Source: Dysidea avara (Eukaryota; Porifera; Demospongiae; Dictyoceratida; Dysideidae). Taken from it: a stretch of 64,000 nucleotides of DNA. The position numbers and the translations under genes were made by a program. Shown here in pieces: positions 1 to 12,190 of this stretch (positions are counted from its first letter, which is position 1; each line of letters opens with the position of its first letter). The notes beneath the pieces were generated by a model. It was not told the DNA's origin. It searched no databases and was given only the letters and a program-made list of their open reading frames with translations. The stretch covers positions 11,766,694 through 11,830,693 of the forward strand of contig NC_089285.1 in NCBI RefSeq assembly GCF_963678975.1, read 5' to 3'.

Positions 1-129
1 GCACATGCAGTGTCATACTGACTTACAAACCTACACTGTATACTTGCTGTGACGTAGTAATGTGTATGATTGTTTAACTGAATTGTACATGCATTAATTA
101 GAACTCTACAGTTTGTTATTGCGTGCATG

Positions 130-516
130 TTAATTCAGACCTGGATCACATAAGTTAGCGTCATCGACATTCCATTCTTCATTGTAGCTAGGACCTTCAC
201 CATAGTCCGTCCTGGGATCTTCTCTATGTTCTTCATACTGAGAGGACAACGCAGCATCTTCAGACTTTTCTGCAAAATCTTCATTGGCCTCGCTATCTTC
301 TTCACTACCTGTGTATATTAACTGCATCCACAATGCAAATCATTTCCGCTTACTGTCAGAGGTGTCAGTACTAGATTCATTATCGGTGTAAACGTCATTT
401 CCGGTGAAATACTCGGCGACAAGCGCCTCCATCTCCCTGTTGTCAAAAGAGTTGCAACGAATAAACTCGTCGCTGGTGAGCGTATGGAGAAGGGATACAA
501 TCTCCTTGGCAGCCAT
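130..516 (-). CDS. Acidic two-exon protein of unknown function, possibly partial
   Basis: I read exons 516..354 and 308..130 joined across a 45-nt GT-AG intron (353..309), giving 113 residues from ATG at 516. The N-terminus (MAAKEIVSLLHTLTSDEFIR) is ordinary; from about residue 43 on it is very rich in Asp, Glu and Ser. The frame stays open across the splice, which supports it. A second possible donor (GTCTGA, 140..135) could carry the gene past the left window edge instead of ending at the stop at 132..130. The acidic Ser-rich lead resembles in style, not in alignable sequence, the first exon of the P2X7-domain gene at 54 kb. I do not recognise the family. Confidence 0.45.
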
Positions 517-779
517 GGCTGTTCTTTCCCACCTTCAGCAACAAATCGGCCGATTTGTTCTTCATCCGATTTCTTCCGTGTGAGGTAATGATTATACGCT
601 TATATAACTATCACTGTGTGTATCTAAACGCTATGAAACATCACAGAAAGACGTGTTTTATATATACCTTTGCTTATATGGAATAAAATATATATATTTT
701 AAAAAGTACGTTTTTTTGTTTTTGTTCATATCTCGAATTTATGGCTTGTGCGTCGAAGCCTTGTTTTGTCAAATTCGGT

Positions 780-1560
780 CACAGATTACTTTAAAGATCA
801 GTCATTATAATTTGCAGTGATTTTGCAATGATGATTCTTCCACTCACATCTACAATATTTCTAAACTCTAAAAATGGCTTATTGTGAGTGAAAGACTCAT
901 TTCTGCAAAATTACTGAATGGTTATATGACTGTTCTATTGGAGTAACTTACAATAGTCTCCAACCAAAATTACATTATTAAGATGAATCTAAGAAAGTAG
1001 TGTGAATCCTTTGTGAACTTTGTGAACTGATTTCAAATTACAGCTTACATTGACATGAGATGTCTATTAGCATACAGTGATGGTTGGTTGAAAAGAATAC
1101 AGTGAAATGTTAAGAATACCAATTGATTTTGATTGTAAACTTCTAAGTAAAATTTTTCAATTGAAAAGTTTGATTGATAAGTGTCTGTTAGCAAAGAGTG
1201 ATTGATGGAAAACATTATGGTGAAAGTTGAAGAAAATATGTTTTTAAATCTACAAATTTCTCAGTTTACTGGATATCAAAGAATTTTTAAAGTATGCAAA
1301 TGCAATGAACAAGAAGAAGGTAAGAGTGACTAAAACAAATTACTAGGCATCATAGTATGCAGAAATCTTGCAAAAGTGAGACTATGAGTCTAAGAAAGTA
1401 GTGTGAATCTTTTGTGAGCTTTGATTTCAAAGTGCGTGATTTTGAGCATAAAGTACAAAGCTAAAAAAATTCAATTAAAAAGTTTGACTGATATGTGCCT
1501 CTTAGAAAAGAGTGGTTGATGAAAGAGATTCTGGTAAAACTTATGATCATAGCTAAGTAG
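780..1560. repeat. Dispersed repeat family A, copy 1
   Basis: The block shares long stretches with 15440-16990 and 19795-20945, for example the run around TTTACTGGATATCAAAGAAT (1264-1283) followed by a GCAAATGCAATGAACAAGAAG-like stretch, and the segment around GACTGTTCTATTGGAGTAAC near 929. Copies occur in both orientations. No coding frame survives. Neither ends nor target duplications could be defined, so the class is unknown. Confidence 0.75.
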
Positions 1561-2357
1561 GGCTAAAACGAATATTCTAAATGAAAGAGACCGAATAATT
1601 TTAGTCAAGAACGAATAATAGAATATTCTATATAGTGTAAAACTGAAGCAATGTGTGTGTTATTTCTTATTATTTGTATTCAATTGTAAAACATCAATAA
1701 AATTTATTTTAAAACCTCAGTAGGAAACTTTTGCAATGAAGTAAAAGTGTCTGATGATGTAGCTACTAGAGGTGTACCGATAAGGATTATTCAGTTGTAT
1801 CGATATCCGATTAGTTTGTACCTAAAAGAGCTGATACTGATCAAAGGTTACATGCCCCTGGTTTCGAGGCGGAATCTTTTAGTAAGGCTGAGATTTCACT
1901 GTGCGGATTTTAAAAGATTGCGTAATAGATCCCTCATGTAAATAATTCAAAGTAGTGGTCACGTGTTTATTATTATTGTGGGCGCGCGCCTTGTGCTCGC
2001 TACTCACTACGGTGAGTCTTGATTAATGGGTGGGGTTAATTGTCGGAACAGAACAAAACGGAATGAAATCAGGGCTAATCTACAGAACGACATAAAGGAA
2101 CACTACATTAAATCAAGGTGTAAAGCTTACACTATTGGGCCCCTACGACTTTTTTAGCGGTACCTCCAGCTGATCAATCTAGTCACATAACAGATCGAAG
2201 TAATTTACGGAGTAATTGTGGGTTTAGTTACCATTACGCCGTAACGAAATACCATTTGTGGGATTATATATTTTTTTTTTCCGGGCTAGATGGACTGTCC
2301 TTGCCACCACCCCCAGCACTAGGTGTTAAAGTGCTGGACTGCTGGAAATACCAGCAA
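1561..2357. other. Non-coding stretch, no gene seen
   Basis: AT-rich sequence with a short GC-rich patch (GGGCGCGCGCC near 1980). A 64-codon open frame at 1747-1941 has no recognisable content and I regard it as chance. The part from about 2270 is probably the 3' untranslated tail of the retroelement remnant that follows. Confidence 0.4.
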
Positions 2358-2800
2358 TCAAACAAGGCCGCCAGACTCCAAGCGACCATCGTAGTAGGCC
2401 AGATCAATATTAGTAGTTGATGGACGGCCAACTGAAGAGCGATGACCCCTCAAACACATCACTGCAGATCTTAACAATGAAAAATAAACCCTACATTGCA
2501 GCCAGAATAAGCATTTGCTGTAATTAATGCTGCGCTTCATTGAAGCAAGCTTCCTAAAAACTGTTGTAGCAGTGAGCCCCATGCCACCAGTAGCTGCAAA
2601 CACCAATGGCGAAAAGCAAGCTCTCTCAACCTCTCTAACACGCTCATCACATGCCCGCCTTTTTTCATGTTCATGAAGCTGGTAACATCTGGACAATTGG
2701 GAGTGAAATTAAGAGTGCGCATAAGGGTTGAAAACCCTGGCATCGAAAAACTCACGCTCCCTATTTTGACCCCAAAAATCCCTGGCAACAACATCAAGAC
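2358..2800 (-). mobile_element. Retroelement ORF tail (RT-type polyprotein C-terminus), broken fossil
   Basis: The minus strand encodes the C-terminal tail of a reverse-transcriptase polyprotein that I know from many invertebrate genomes: a segment like RVREVERACFSPLVFAATGG, then a FWLQCRVYFSLLRSAVMCLR segment ending in an Arg/Ser-rich tail. The upstream part of the same tail lies in another frame between about 2690 and 2800. Only the tail is present; RT and endonuclease domains are missing. I cannot decide between a non-LTR and another retroelement class. Broken copy with at least one break. Confidence 0.55.
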
Positions 2801-3797
2801 AGATTATATTATTTTAGTTCTGGGAATGGTATTAGTCCTGCGTATACATTAGCTGCAAATAAATAAATAAAATAGCTAATGTTTACAAGATAATTTGACA
2901 CATTGAAAAGTAACTGTAGCTATAGCCATAAAATAGAGATATTACAAACATTTAACACATTTACAGTCTCTGATTTCCTTTATGTACATCGTGACTTCCC
3001 GTCTGGCTTCTGTCTGCTGATCTTTTTCATGAGGATCCATTGTGCAAGATGTTTAAGGAGTGGTAAGGGGTACATTAAGCATAGCCAGAAGCACAAGCTG
3101 AATGACCAGGAATTTGCCAAGCCACTAAGACACTTGAAAAATAAGATTAACAGTTAGCCATTGGTGTTTCCAAGTATTGGCTAACTGGCTCATTTCTTTT
3201 TTTATTCACAATCTCTATAAGTTTATTCCCATCTTTCAAATTTTAATAATTATTTTACACTGATTACAAGGTGATTCCAAGGCTTCTTGGTGTGACATTC
3301 TGTTTTCCTAGTCGCTGTTGAAACACCATTAGCAACTTGCACAATAGCTGCCATGTGAGACAATCACACATCATAGGATTATGTCATGTGAACAACTTCA
3401 TTGTACACAATCACACATCATTGGGTTATGGCATATACATGACCAATCTTTTCTGGCCAAAAAATCATCCAATCACTTATTGAAGCTTGTGATATAGCAT
3501 AAGCAACCATTATTCGAATGGGTTCAATTACCGGAAATGTATGCTTCAAATTATCGGGTGTGTTATACAAATAAAAACAGCAAAATTCCATGTTACAAAG
3601 AAGTGGCATGGTACACAAAGAGTGTTTTATGTTTGTTAAAGGTTGTAATTCTACTGATACAGGATTGAGCAAAGATTAACAATTTGTGTTACTTACATAC
3701 CATAGATTTAGCGCTGTTTTTAGAAGCAAGTTCAGCCTGCATCATCAGTAGTGCACTCTCTTTGTCACTTTGAATTCCCATGACAGTCTATTGTTAA
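2801..3797. other. Intergenic; two anonymous open frames
   Basis: Open frames at 2903-3157 (+) and 3418-3672 (-, 84 codons) show no motif I recognise. The minus frame has a coding-like composition (segment around TFPVIEPIRIMVAYAISQ) and might be an exon, but no partner exon or clear splice sites were found. A short direct repeat (TCACACATCAT) lies near 3363 and 3410. Confidence 0.3.
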
Positions 3798-4356
3798 CCC
3801 TTCAAGGACCAAATATATTTTCTCAGTATGGAAGAACTCGTAATTTTGTGTTGCAAGGAAGGCAGTGGCCTTCTGTAAAATGAAGACGGATTATTGTTTG
3901 CCATTAACGTAATGGTAATTTCATACACAATAATAGTATCATAACGTCACAAAACAGTACTTGTGATATGAAGCAAAGAATGAGCAATGTCATCTCCACT
4001 AAATGTCCGCTTGGTTATTTCTTGGTTGTATATTCATGAGGTAGTCATATGATCTTTTGTATGTAAATCGAATCATCATCACGTGCTGAGTCTAATGGCG
4101 TTTAGTTTGATGCTCTACAATGAAATACCCTTGAGATATGGCCAATCAAAGTAGCAAGTGTAGAGTAATAATGGAAGAGCTACTTTTTCTTGGCGGCCTA
4201 GCAGCAGACATTCTTTTCAAACAAAGCAATACTTGGTGTGATTTTGTCAGGAATTTCATGGTAAGTATTGTGGTACTAGTGAATTCTTTCTACTGTGTAC
4301 TGATAAGTAGTTGTATTTGTGCCCAATATATTGGGCTTTGGTCCTCAAAGGGTTAA
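3794..4356. mobile_element. piggyBac-like MITE with TTAA duplications
   Basis: TTAA at 3794-3797 is followed by CCCTTCAAGGACCAAATATA; the other end, read on the minus strand from 4352, is CCCTTTGAGGACCAAAGCCC, followed outside by TTAA (4353-4356). A terminal inverted repeat beginning CCC and a TTAA target site are the hallmarks of the piggyBac superfamily. The 555-bp interior has only a meaningless open frame (4138-4356), so this is a non-autonomous element. Confidence 0.8.
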
Positions 4357-4886
4357 TTAATTAATTTCTACTTCAGTGTTAGTCACTAAACAATAAAGGA
4401 AACAAGCGAAGCCATGATCAAGGCCAGCAGTCAGACAGTTCTACAGAAAAGTACAGTACTGTATGTTAGTGTCGAACTTGGGAGTTAAACGTCATAAAAA
4501 GCTGGGTTCTTTTCAGATTTTTGTGAGGTTCCAGCATGAGGCCATGACCAATCATTCGACCAATGTCTGATAATTTAATAGAGCAGTCAAATCAAGATGC
4601 TCAAATAGAGCAGTCACAGTAGGCTTTTGAGGAGCACTGTAGCAAGCTATGTATACAGTTATAAATAAGGAAATGTAATTGGTGAGGGAATCTATGGTGA
4701 GGGAAGTTATTGTCAGCAGTTGATGACGTTTCTTTTTGGTCATCACCTTACAGCTAGGCTGAAGTTGCAATTCCAAAGTGGAACCCCCCTTTTAAAAAGT
4801 CTGGATCCACCCCTGGTGTTGTTGCTTGCAAAGAAGTGTCAAATGTGTGCAGTATAAAGTGTAAACAGTGTCAAAATGATGTGTAA
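4357..4886. other. Intergenic with a hAT-like element end near 4818
   Basis: No gene seen. Two AATAGAGCAGTCA motifs lie at about 4577 and 4604. The sequence GGATCCACCCCTGG near 4804-4817 matches the end of the element at 50815-51113 (ATCCACCCCTG), so a related element probably ends here; its other end was not found. Confidence 0.35.
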
Positions 4887-6248
4887 ATGTTTTGTAAACT
4901 AGTGAACAATGAAGAAGATAATAAACAAGAAAGAGAAAGGAGTCAATGTAAGCGGCTGTCAAACGTGTGGAAGCAGCCTGTGCACAATGATAGAAAGATA
5001 AAATATTGCGATAACCTTTTGAATTTAGCACAACAAGTTCAAGAGGAGCTGATACCAGATATAGGCATTGATAAACACCATGATGAGGTGATGGCATCAT
5101 ATGATATAACTGTGCGATGCTGACTATTAATAGATATTACATCCAGATGAGATTGTTATCAAAGGTTACAACATCAGATCTCAAGATATGCGTAGTTTAA
5201 ATGATAATAATTGGTTAAATGATCACGTAAATTCCCTGTAACTAATATATCACTCCCATTTGTTTATGGTGCAATTAGATTATCAACCTTTATTTCAACA
5301 TGATATCAGAATACTACCCAGATGTGTACACTTATAGTACATTTTTTCACACCAAACTTAAGGGAAAAAGCTATGATGGAGTAAAAACATGGACTAAAAA
5401 TGTAACATGTATATATACATAATCTTGTAATACATATGAACAGTAGTACTTTTTAGGTGGATGTGTTTAGTAAATGACTGTTATTAATTTCAGTGAATAG
5501 TGGGTATCATTGGTATCTAGAGGTGAGGTTTTGATTATATTAGGCAGTATGATTGATACTCTACGTTAGGACATCGATTTTACATTTAAACAAATACTTT
5601 GTTTTGACTCAAAAACAGCGAATGGATCAACTGAAGAAGAAACATTATTAAAGTGTGTCACCATTGTTAGTGTAGCAGTGTTTGAAGTTATTTTGGTGTA
5701 GGAAATACCTAACTCTAGAATATAAAGAGAAAAGAACAAAACATTATGACTTTTGCTGATTGGGAATACATTTGCCAGAAGGTGAGGACATTATAGAGTT
5801 ACACTACACTATAATTATTCTCCTGTCTCCACACCTCTTCAATCCACATACACATAACATATTTTCCTCTCATATCATCCTGCACTATAGGAAATTCCAT
5901 TTCAAGATTTACAAAACACATATGATTGTGGAGTGTTCATGTGCATGGTAAGGCAGACCCACAAGAGTAATTACATGGAATGTTGTGTATTTTCATGAGC
6001 CGAAAGCTTTTGCATATGATATATGATTTCACTATAGTTTGTTATCTGGATTTACAGTAACATTATTATATGTTGACATCATATATTACACTATAGTATG
6101 CTAAACGTTTAGCAAAAAATGAACCGTTCAGCTTTTAGACAGGTAAGCTGCTGTATATTATAAGTTGGTGTGGCTGTTAGATCTGATATAGCAGAGTGAC
6201 ATGCCTTTAATTCGAAGAGAAATGAAGACAGAAATTCGTAGGAAGTAA
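4887..6248 (+). pseudogene. SENP1/2/5-like SUMO protease (Ulp1, peptidase C48), decayed
   Basis: A compact multi-exon C48 domain can be read in order. 5147-5226: EIVIKGYNIRSQDMRSL then WLNDH. 5310-5401: VYTYSTFFHTKLKGK and KTWTKN. 5457-about 5560: VDVFSK, then VNSGYHWYLEV with the catalytic His, then IRQYD with the Asp. 5702-5781: KYLTLEYKEKRTKHYDF. 5891-5947: EIPFQDLQNTYDCGVFMCM with the catalytic Cys. 6097-6142: YAKRLAKNEPFSF. 6195-6248: SDMPLIRREMKTEIRRK and stop. Most borders have GT/AG. Lesions: TGA at 5475-5477 where Asp is expected, a +1 shift in the T-run before IRQYD, a shift near 5755 and another in the T-run at 6133. The open frame at 4887-5123 may be upstream coding sequence. SENPs mature SUMO and remove it from targets. 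Intron retention argues against a processed copy. Confidence 0.8.
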
Positions 6249-6344
6249 TTGATATTATAGCATGAATCAGGCTACAGAAAGAGCTAGTGCTACTAAATTA
6301 CTGTGAACCACATTACCATTTAAAGCAAAAGCAAAAATGAAAAA

Positions 6345-6695
6345 CATATGCGACCGGATCTGCGAAAACGTGATGCAGTAGCGCAAGCCTAAATTTCCAA
6401 TATAAAATATTGAAAATGATTGGTGAAATATTTGTGTATTGTTGAAAACAACATAAATTTTTTGAATGCCACTTTCTTAGTAAAGAAAGGGACTAACAAT
6501 AAATACCTGGATATTATCTTATTCACCTACTCAAGAGGAGTTAGAAATTCTTACTTTCATTGCAGTAGACCTGGCCAAATGTATGCAAGTTATGGGCATT
6601 TGTTTACATGACATTGAAGTGATCGTAAGCAATCATTTACGAAGTTTGCCTTTGTATCCAGTGAAGAAAGGCAGTAAAAGGACAAACTTACCGTA
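6345..6695. repeat. Partial copy of the MITE at 38080-38798
   Basis: Segments GGGACTAACAATAAA (6489) and CTCAAGAGGAGTTAGAAA (6531), and the left part CGGATCTGCGAAAACG (6355), match the left half of the element at 38.1-38.4 kb in the same order. The right terminal repeat is missing here, so this copy is truncated. Confidence 0.7.
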
Positions 6696-7402
6696 GGCGC
6701 GGTACATTTGACGGTGATTTTAATTTGGCGGTTTGGCGAATTCTGCCTAAATCGCCAAATCAAACCACACACTAAACTACACACAGAACACACACTAAAT
6801 TAAACACACACACATGCGCCCACACATGCACACAACATAAGACACTCCTCCTCTCCACTACCATATAAAAATCTGTGTGTCTATTGTTAACAACTGCTTG
6901 TAGCTACAAAAAAGCGCTAGCCAAGTATTCATGATTAAACGCATTGTACAATAATTGATGCGCTGACTAATACAATTTTATATATGTATCATAGCGGCAG
7001 AGCAGACAGCAGAGCTCTTCTAAAAGTGTTCTGCCATTGCCTGTGGCATTGGTATGTCACAGTTTTAGTCCTGTGCCCAGACCAATGTTTTCCCTTTTCT
7101 CCCACCCAAGGAAAAAAAGTGGGGGAACATATGCACACACTACACTCATGCATGTGCACCCACACACGTACGCATGCATACACACATACACACACACACA
7201 CATACATACATACATACATACATAGACACCTCCTCCTCTCCACTACCACACAAAAATGTTTGTGTCTAACATTGTTAACAATTGCCTGTAGCTACAAAAA
7301 AGAGTCATCAATCAACTCATCCAGTCAAGTTCACTAAGGCAGAGGATGATAAATTTCTGTATATGATAATAGTGATTTGGCTTAACATATTACCACCCTT
7401 AG
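6696..7402. repeat. Microsatellite and an 80-bp direct repeat
   Basis: A (CA)n/(CATA)n tract occupies about 7125-7225. The segment 6838-6915 (CTCCTCCTCTCCACTACCA ... GTAGCTACAAAAAA) recurs at 7224-7303, so the tract lies just left of the second copy. The 117-codon open frame across the tract (6984-7337) is a microsatellite artefact. A short inverted motif (TTTGGCGAATT/CGCCAAAT) lies at 6729-6762. Confidence 0.7.
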
Positions 7403-7655
7403 GTTATCATACAACAAAGTGACTATACATCTGTCAGACCTAAACTGCCTACAAGATAACTAATATCTAAATGACAAAATAATTGAATTCTACCTAAAGT
7501 AAGTGGTTACTACTGTGAGAGATGGTGTTCTATCCATCATAAATAATGAAGGCCGAGTCTATCTATCAGATTCATCACAGTGCATCTTTTAGTATTTCTT
7601 TAGTCCAGCCATAAAACCAATCACTTTTTGACAAAAGTACCAAAAAAAAATATGG

Positions 7656-8959
7656 GACTTGTATAGTGTTGTTTTAGTTCTAAGGAACTAGAACTAAATC
7701 TAGTTTTAGTACAGCAATTTAATTCTAGTTCTAGTACACTAGAACTAAACTAAAATTGTGGTCTATTTTAGTTCTAAAACTAAAACTAAACTAAAATTCT
7801 GTCAAGTTTTGGTTCAAAAACTAGAACTAAACTAAAACCTTTAAAACTTTTAGTTCAAGAACTAGAGCTAACTAAAAGGTTTCTCAAGCAATCCTACATA
7901 AAAGGGTGTTGTACACTATAACCACTTAGCACTTTCCTTTGAAGATGGTGATGCCTGAAAATGCCTGCAAATGCTACCATAAACATTGTCAGAGGAGGTT
8001 GGACATGCACACATGGGTGCATACATTTTGTATTGAAAGTTTAACCAAGCGTCCATGAAAGTTTTCACAAATACCATTCGAGAGTGCACTTCAAGTTTAG
8101 TCTATTCAGCCGGTCAACCCCATTCAACCCCACTACTCCAGGCTCGTAAATTTCTCTTGAAATCTACAGGATCATGTGTGTAAGCATTCGCTGGGTGGAA
8201 TCCATGTGTAATACTGTAGGAACGCCTTATGTACGTGTATTTAAACACAATGATTGTCGAAGAAAGCAATGTGCATGCTAACAAAGCCTCTCAGAGTATT
8301 GAAAAAGAAGAGCGGACGCCGCTAGTTTGGCCTTACAGAGAATCGAAAAGAGAATTAGAAACTCACACACCCGCCTTGCAATAAGAATTTGCTGTTCATC
8401 TTAAGAAGCACAAGGTAACATGGTGTGGATATTGCTAAACATTTCTTCTATCACTTACTCCTTGTCATATATAAGAATTACGCAATTAACAGAAATAAAT
8501 TTCAGAAGTGCTTGTATCGTGTCCAACCTCCTCTGAAACATTGCTATTCAGCATTAATTCTGCCTATTTAGGTTATTTAAGCTCAGTTCTATTAGAGCAT
8601 TTGTTCATTTGTGCACAATGGTAAGTGGAAATAGTGCTGAACATCAAAACACCAAATCTAAAGTTTCTGTAAGTTTAGGGGGTGCTACCAAGGTTAGTAT
8701 ATGTGAAGATATCTAACACTAAAACTAACACTAACTGAAATGAAACTAATACTAACTAAATTACAGAAATATGGGGTACCAGAACTAATACTAACTAAAA
8801 CTTTAGTGGAATTGGGGTACTAGAACTAAAACTAACTAAAACTATGGTAGAATTGGGATACTAGAACTAAAACTAACTAAAACTATGGCAGAATTGGGGT
8901 ACTAGAACTAGAAGTAAACTAAAATGAATTTGCTGTACTAAAACAACACTAGACTTGTA
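7656..8959. mobile_element. hAT-like non-autonomous element in a SENP intron
   Basis: The 8-bp target duplication GACTTGTA occurs at 7656-7663 and 8952-8959. The element (7664-8951) starts TAGTGTTGTTTTAGT and ends with its inverted complement. Both ends carry runs of a degenerate AACTAAAACTA motif for 200 bp or more, i.e. subterminal repeats. An 8-bp duplication with a TAGTG/CAGTG start is typical of hAT. No transposase; it hosts a second element. Confidence 0.85.
7981..8543. mobile_element. Second hAT-like MITE nested in the first
   Basis: Inverted ends CAGAGGAGGTTGGACA (7990-8005) and its complement ending at 8535 are bounded by an exact 8-bp duplication AAACATTG (7981-7988, 8536-8543). 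It lies entirely inside the element at 7664-8951, so it inserted later. About 547 bp, no coding capacity seen. Confidence 0.8.
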
Positions 8960-9239
8960 GCCTTTTTACTAAGTGGTTTTAGAAGAGGAGGCATTTAAAG
9001 TCCATTGAAACCCTATTTTGAACCATTTGTTTGTTTACATGGAGTATATCATATGAGACCCCATAAAGCATATTCAGTTAATTAGTTTACTGCCATGCTT
9101 TTTAGCAGGAAAGAACAAATTTCACTGTGATAATGTGTGATCCCTATTAAACAGTGTTACCACTAAAGTGCAACAGGATTATACATGATTCCATGGAAAT
9201 ATCTGTACATAATATTTACAGATTTTGGGGACTATCATA

Positions 9240-9455
9240 CAGTACAATAGCAGTGAATAGTAGGGATTAACGAAAGGGTAAGCCTGGCCCATACTAAAAT
9301 ATCATCAAGAAATCTACCTCAATTTCTTCTCACAATGACAAGGCAGTATTGGTTAAGTTTACCTAACAGAATTTCTACTGGCTGATCCGTTCAGTCAAGT
9401 GTAACAGAAAACTGGCTACAGTTATGGCCCTAATTATTTCCAGAAATGTTTCGAA
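9240..9455. repeat. Dispersed repeat family B, copy 1
   Basis: A diverged repeat with the order TAGTAGGGA ... AAATATCA ... GGCAGTATTGGTTA ... TTCAGTCAAG ... GAAAACTGGCT. The same landmarks recur at about 11505-11640, 11985-12190, 13250-13400, 57945-58215 and 61440-61620. Copies are old and no ends were found. The rest of 8960-10259 holds no gene that I can see; it is an intron of the SENP6/7-like gene. Confidence 0.6.
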
Positions 9456-11504
9456 TTCACTTAAAAAGCAAACCCTTGGTGTATTAATACAAAGTGACAT
9501 TTATTCACTATTGTCATGCCTTTTAACTATCCTCCTTTACCATTCTGCCAATTGTATAGGCTTTAATTTACGGACATATACATATTGAACCAATATATTG
9601 GAATAAACACATTGGCGAGCTGTTTTACATTACTGAGATATACACATGTGAGTGCATAACTATAATTTAGTGATTTGTATGTGCTGTTGCTTGTCAGCTG
9701 ACCAGTAGAGTTTCATAACTACTTGCATTTCTAGATGCATTCTTGCTGTGACAAACACTAACCAGCATTTATTTGTTGCAAAATCTGTTGTGTGTTAGGT
9801 AGACACTGAGACATAGCCAGAACCCATACCCCACATCAGCAATTGCACATCAAGATCAAGATAAATAGAACAGTCACCATAATACACGATGTACTCAGGC
9901 AAATAGAAATTCAGTGATAGTGGCTTTTCTAATCAGCTGTTAAAACAGCTTTCAGTTCAATTTCAGATGGTCATTTCCTGGATGGTATATATAGCAGTCA
10001 ACAGTCAACCAAATTATATATTTTGGGATGATGCCTCCCACATATTATATATACACTAAGGTATGCCTTCCCTGTATTACTAGTGCTGTGTAGCTAAGCC
10101 CTACCTACATAGTACTGTAAGCTGATAGATAAATACTAGAAGTTCGCTTAAAAAGTAGAGTAGGGAACAAACTGGATCTGGAAGTAGCTAGTACGTACTC
10201 TGTAAAGTAATAATAAGTGAATATAAGCTCATCCCTAACAAGATTATACCTCCTTACAGGTATCTGTGGAATAAACTATATATCAACAAAGACAGGATAC
10301 ATGTGTTCAGCCAATTCTTCCTTCACAAGTTGGTTAACGAAACATTTGGTAGCAGAGATGATGCTCCAAGAACAAGGAGTAGAACTTGGGAGTAAGTTGT
10401 GTTATATAGGATCAGCTCAAATACCTACAGCAGGTCAACCTCCTCAGTACATAATGTAGTATATACAAGAGAGTTACAAGTTTCCTCAGGTGTCCAGTAC
10501 CTCAAGCAGCATAATCAAAAATGGTCTCTTGCCCTGCTACTGTGGTCAGTGAGGCAGGCAGTAAAGAATTCACTTATATTTTGCGTTTTGTTGATTTTTT
10601 TTAATCAGGCCACCTGAATTTGATGTATAAGTGAGATGGTTTTCAAAGGAAACATTTTGGACAGCACGGAGTGATCTCTACTTAAACAATGTCACTGTAC
10701 TGTTTGATATATAGTATTGTATAGTAATTTAATGCATGCACTCAATGTTGTTGTTACAGTTCAGAGAAGCTTCACTCTCTTGTTAAAAGATGGACTAAGA
10801 CTGTTGACCTATTCTCTAAGGAATTAATCATCTTACCAGTATGTGAGAGGTGAGTATACTCACCTACGTTCCCTTGCTACATCATGTCTCCAATAGCTCC
10901 CACTGGTAAGTAGTCATCATCTGTTGTCCTGGCCAGTTTAAAGCAACCCGTGAGACCAAATCATCTAAGGTAATATCTGATATACATATTATTGGATAGT
11001 TCTGCGGTATAGAATAGCCAACAATTGCTGTAAAAGATAGTGTAAAGATAAAAGTAGTGTTTAAACGGTACAGAATGTAGCATTGGTTTCAACTCTACGT
11101 AGTGTCTACTGATGTGTGCACACCAAATTTCATCACTCACCTCACATGATACTGTAATGTGTCAAAGAATAATAATAATGGTTCATCTGATTAATTAAAG
11201 TATTTAGAGAGGATGCTCATATCTGCCATGACTTTTTTTGTGTTTGGCATCCTTTTCATGAGGGGTACAGGTAATGTAGGAGAAAAATTCATGTTAGAGT
11301 TATTGAAACAAAGTTTATGAGGTGTATTTAGTGCCAATGACATAGAGAATTTGTTAAGGAAATGTTTTCTTTGAAATCACAAGTTGCTTGATGACATATT
11401 ATCAAATTGCTGTATGAACATACGCGTGTGTGTCACTGCATATTTATAACAACCACATCTGTCTACATAAGCTTGAGAATACTGCATTGTAAAAACTAGT
11501 ACTG

Positions 11505-12190
11505 TATGGTAGAGATTATGGAGATTAGGCCCACCCAACACACACCAACTTCACCATACAGTTTGGCAGTATTAGTTAGCATAACCAAGCCTACAATATA
11601 ACCAGAGTGACTTCAAGAACAAAATTTACAAAAGTGGAAGAAATTTCATATTAGAATAGGGATAAAAAGCAATGAGATGATCTAATGCAGTTATACTAGT
11701 CAGACAGCCTCACAATAGACTGATCCACTAATATAGCTATAGGTGTAGATCATCTCTCTTCTTTCATTGCTATTATTCTGATATCCCTACTCTAAATTAC
11801 ACTTGTATTAAAGGAAGAGAAGTTTTAAGTAACAAAATAATACCTCATTGAGCCATACCTACTACAATACCATTTTGTAACTTAACACACTGAACAGGCA
11901 GAACAGATGCCTGGCCCACTTAGCCCAACTACCACTTTAAAATCTCGGGATCACAACCCACACATTTTGTTACTCTGAAGTAGGATACTCCTTCTCCCCT
12001 ATCATACAATACAGCAATACTGATCATGGAGGTTGCAAATTCTCACAAAAAATGTGACTAAAAACCAAGCCTTTAATATGCCTCCCATAAGTTGCTACAA
12101 TTACTGCTCACTGACTGACTGAATTTCAAAGCTACATGACTCGATAATGGCTAAGGCTATAAGGCTTGAATTGGTTGTTTCATTGCTAAA
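11505..12190. repeat. Family B copies 2-3 and an imperfect foldback
   Basis: Family B landmarks appear near 11510-11640 and 11985-12190. Between them, 11650-11806 is an imperfect inverted repeat: TAGAATAGGGATAAAAAGCA on the left pairs with TGCTATTATTCTGATATCCC on the right, both next to an AGATGATCTA block. It looks like a small foldback MITE. All lies within an intron of the SENP6/7-like gene. Confidence 0.55.

Noticed and set aside
4138-4356. 72-codon frame
   Set aside because: It lies within the piggyBac-like MITE and ends in its terminal repeat; no motif.
6984-7337. 117-codon open frame rich in His/Thr/Tyr
   Set aside because: It is created by the (CA)n/(CATA)n tract; frames are open on both strands for the same reason.
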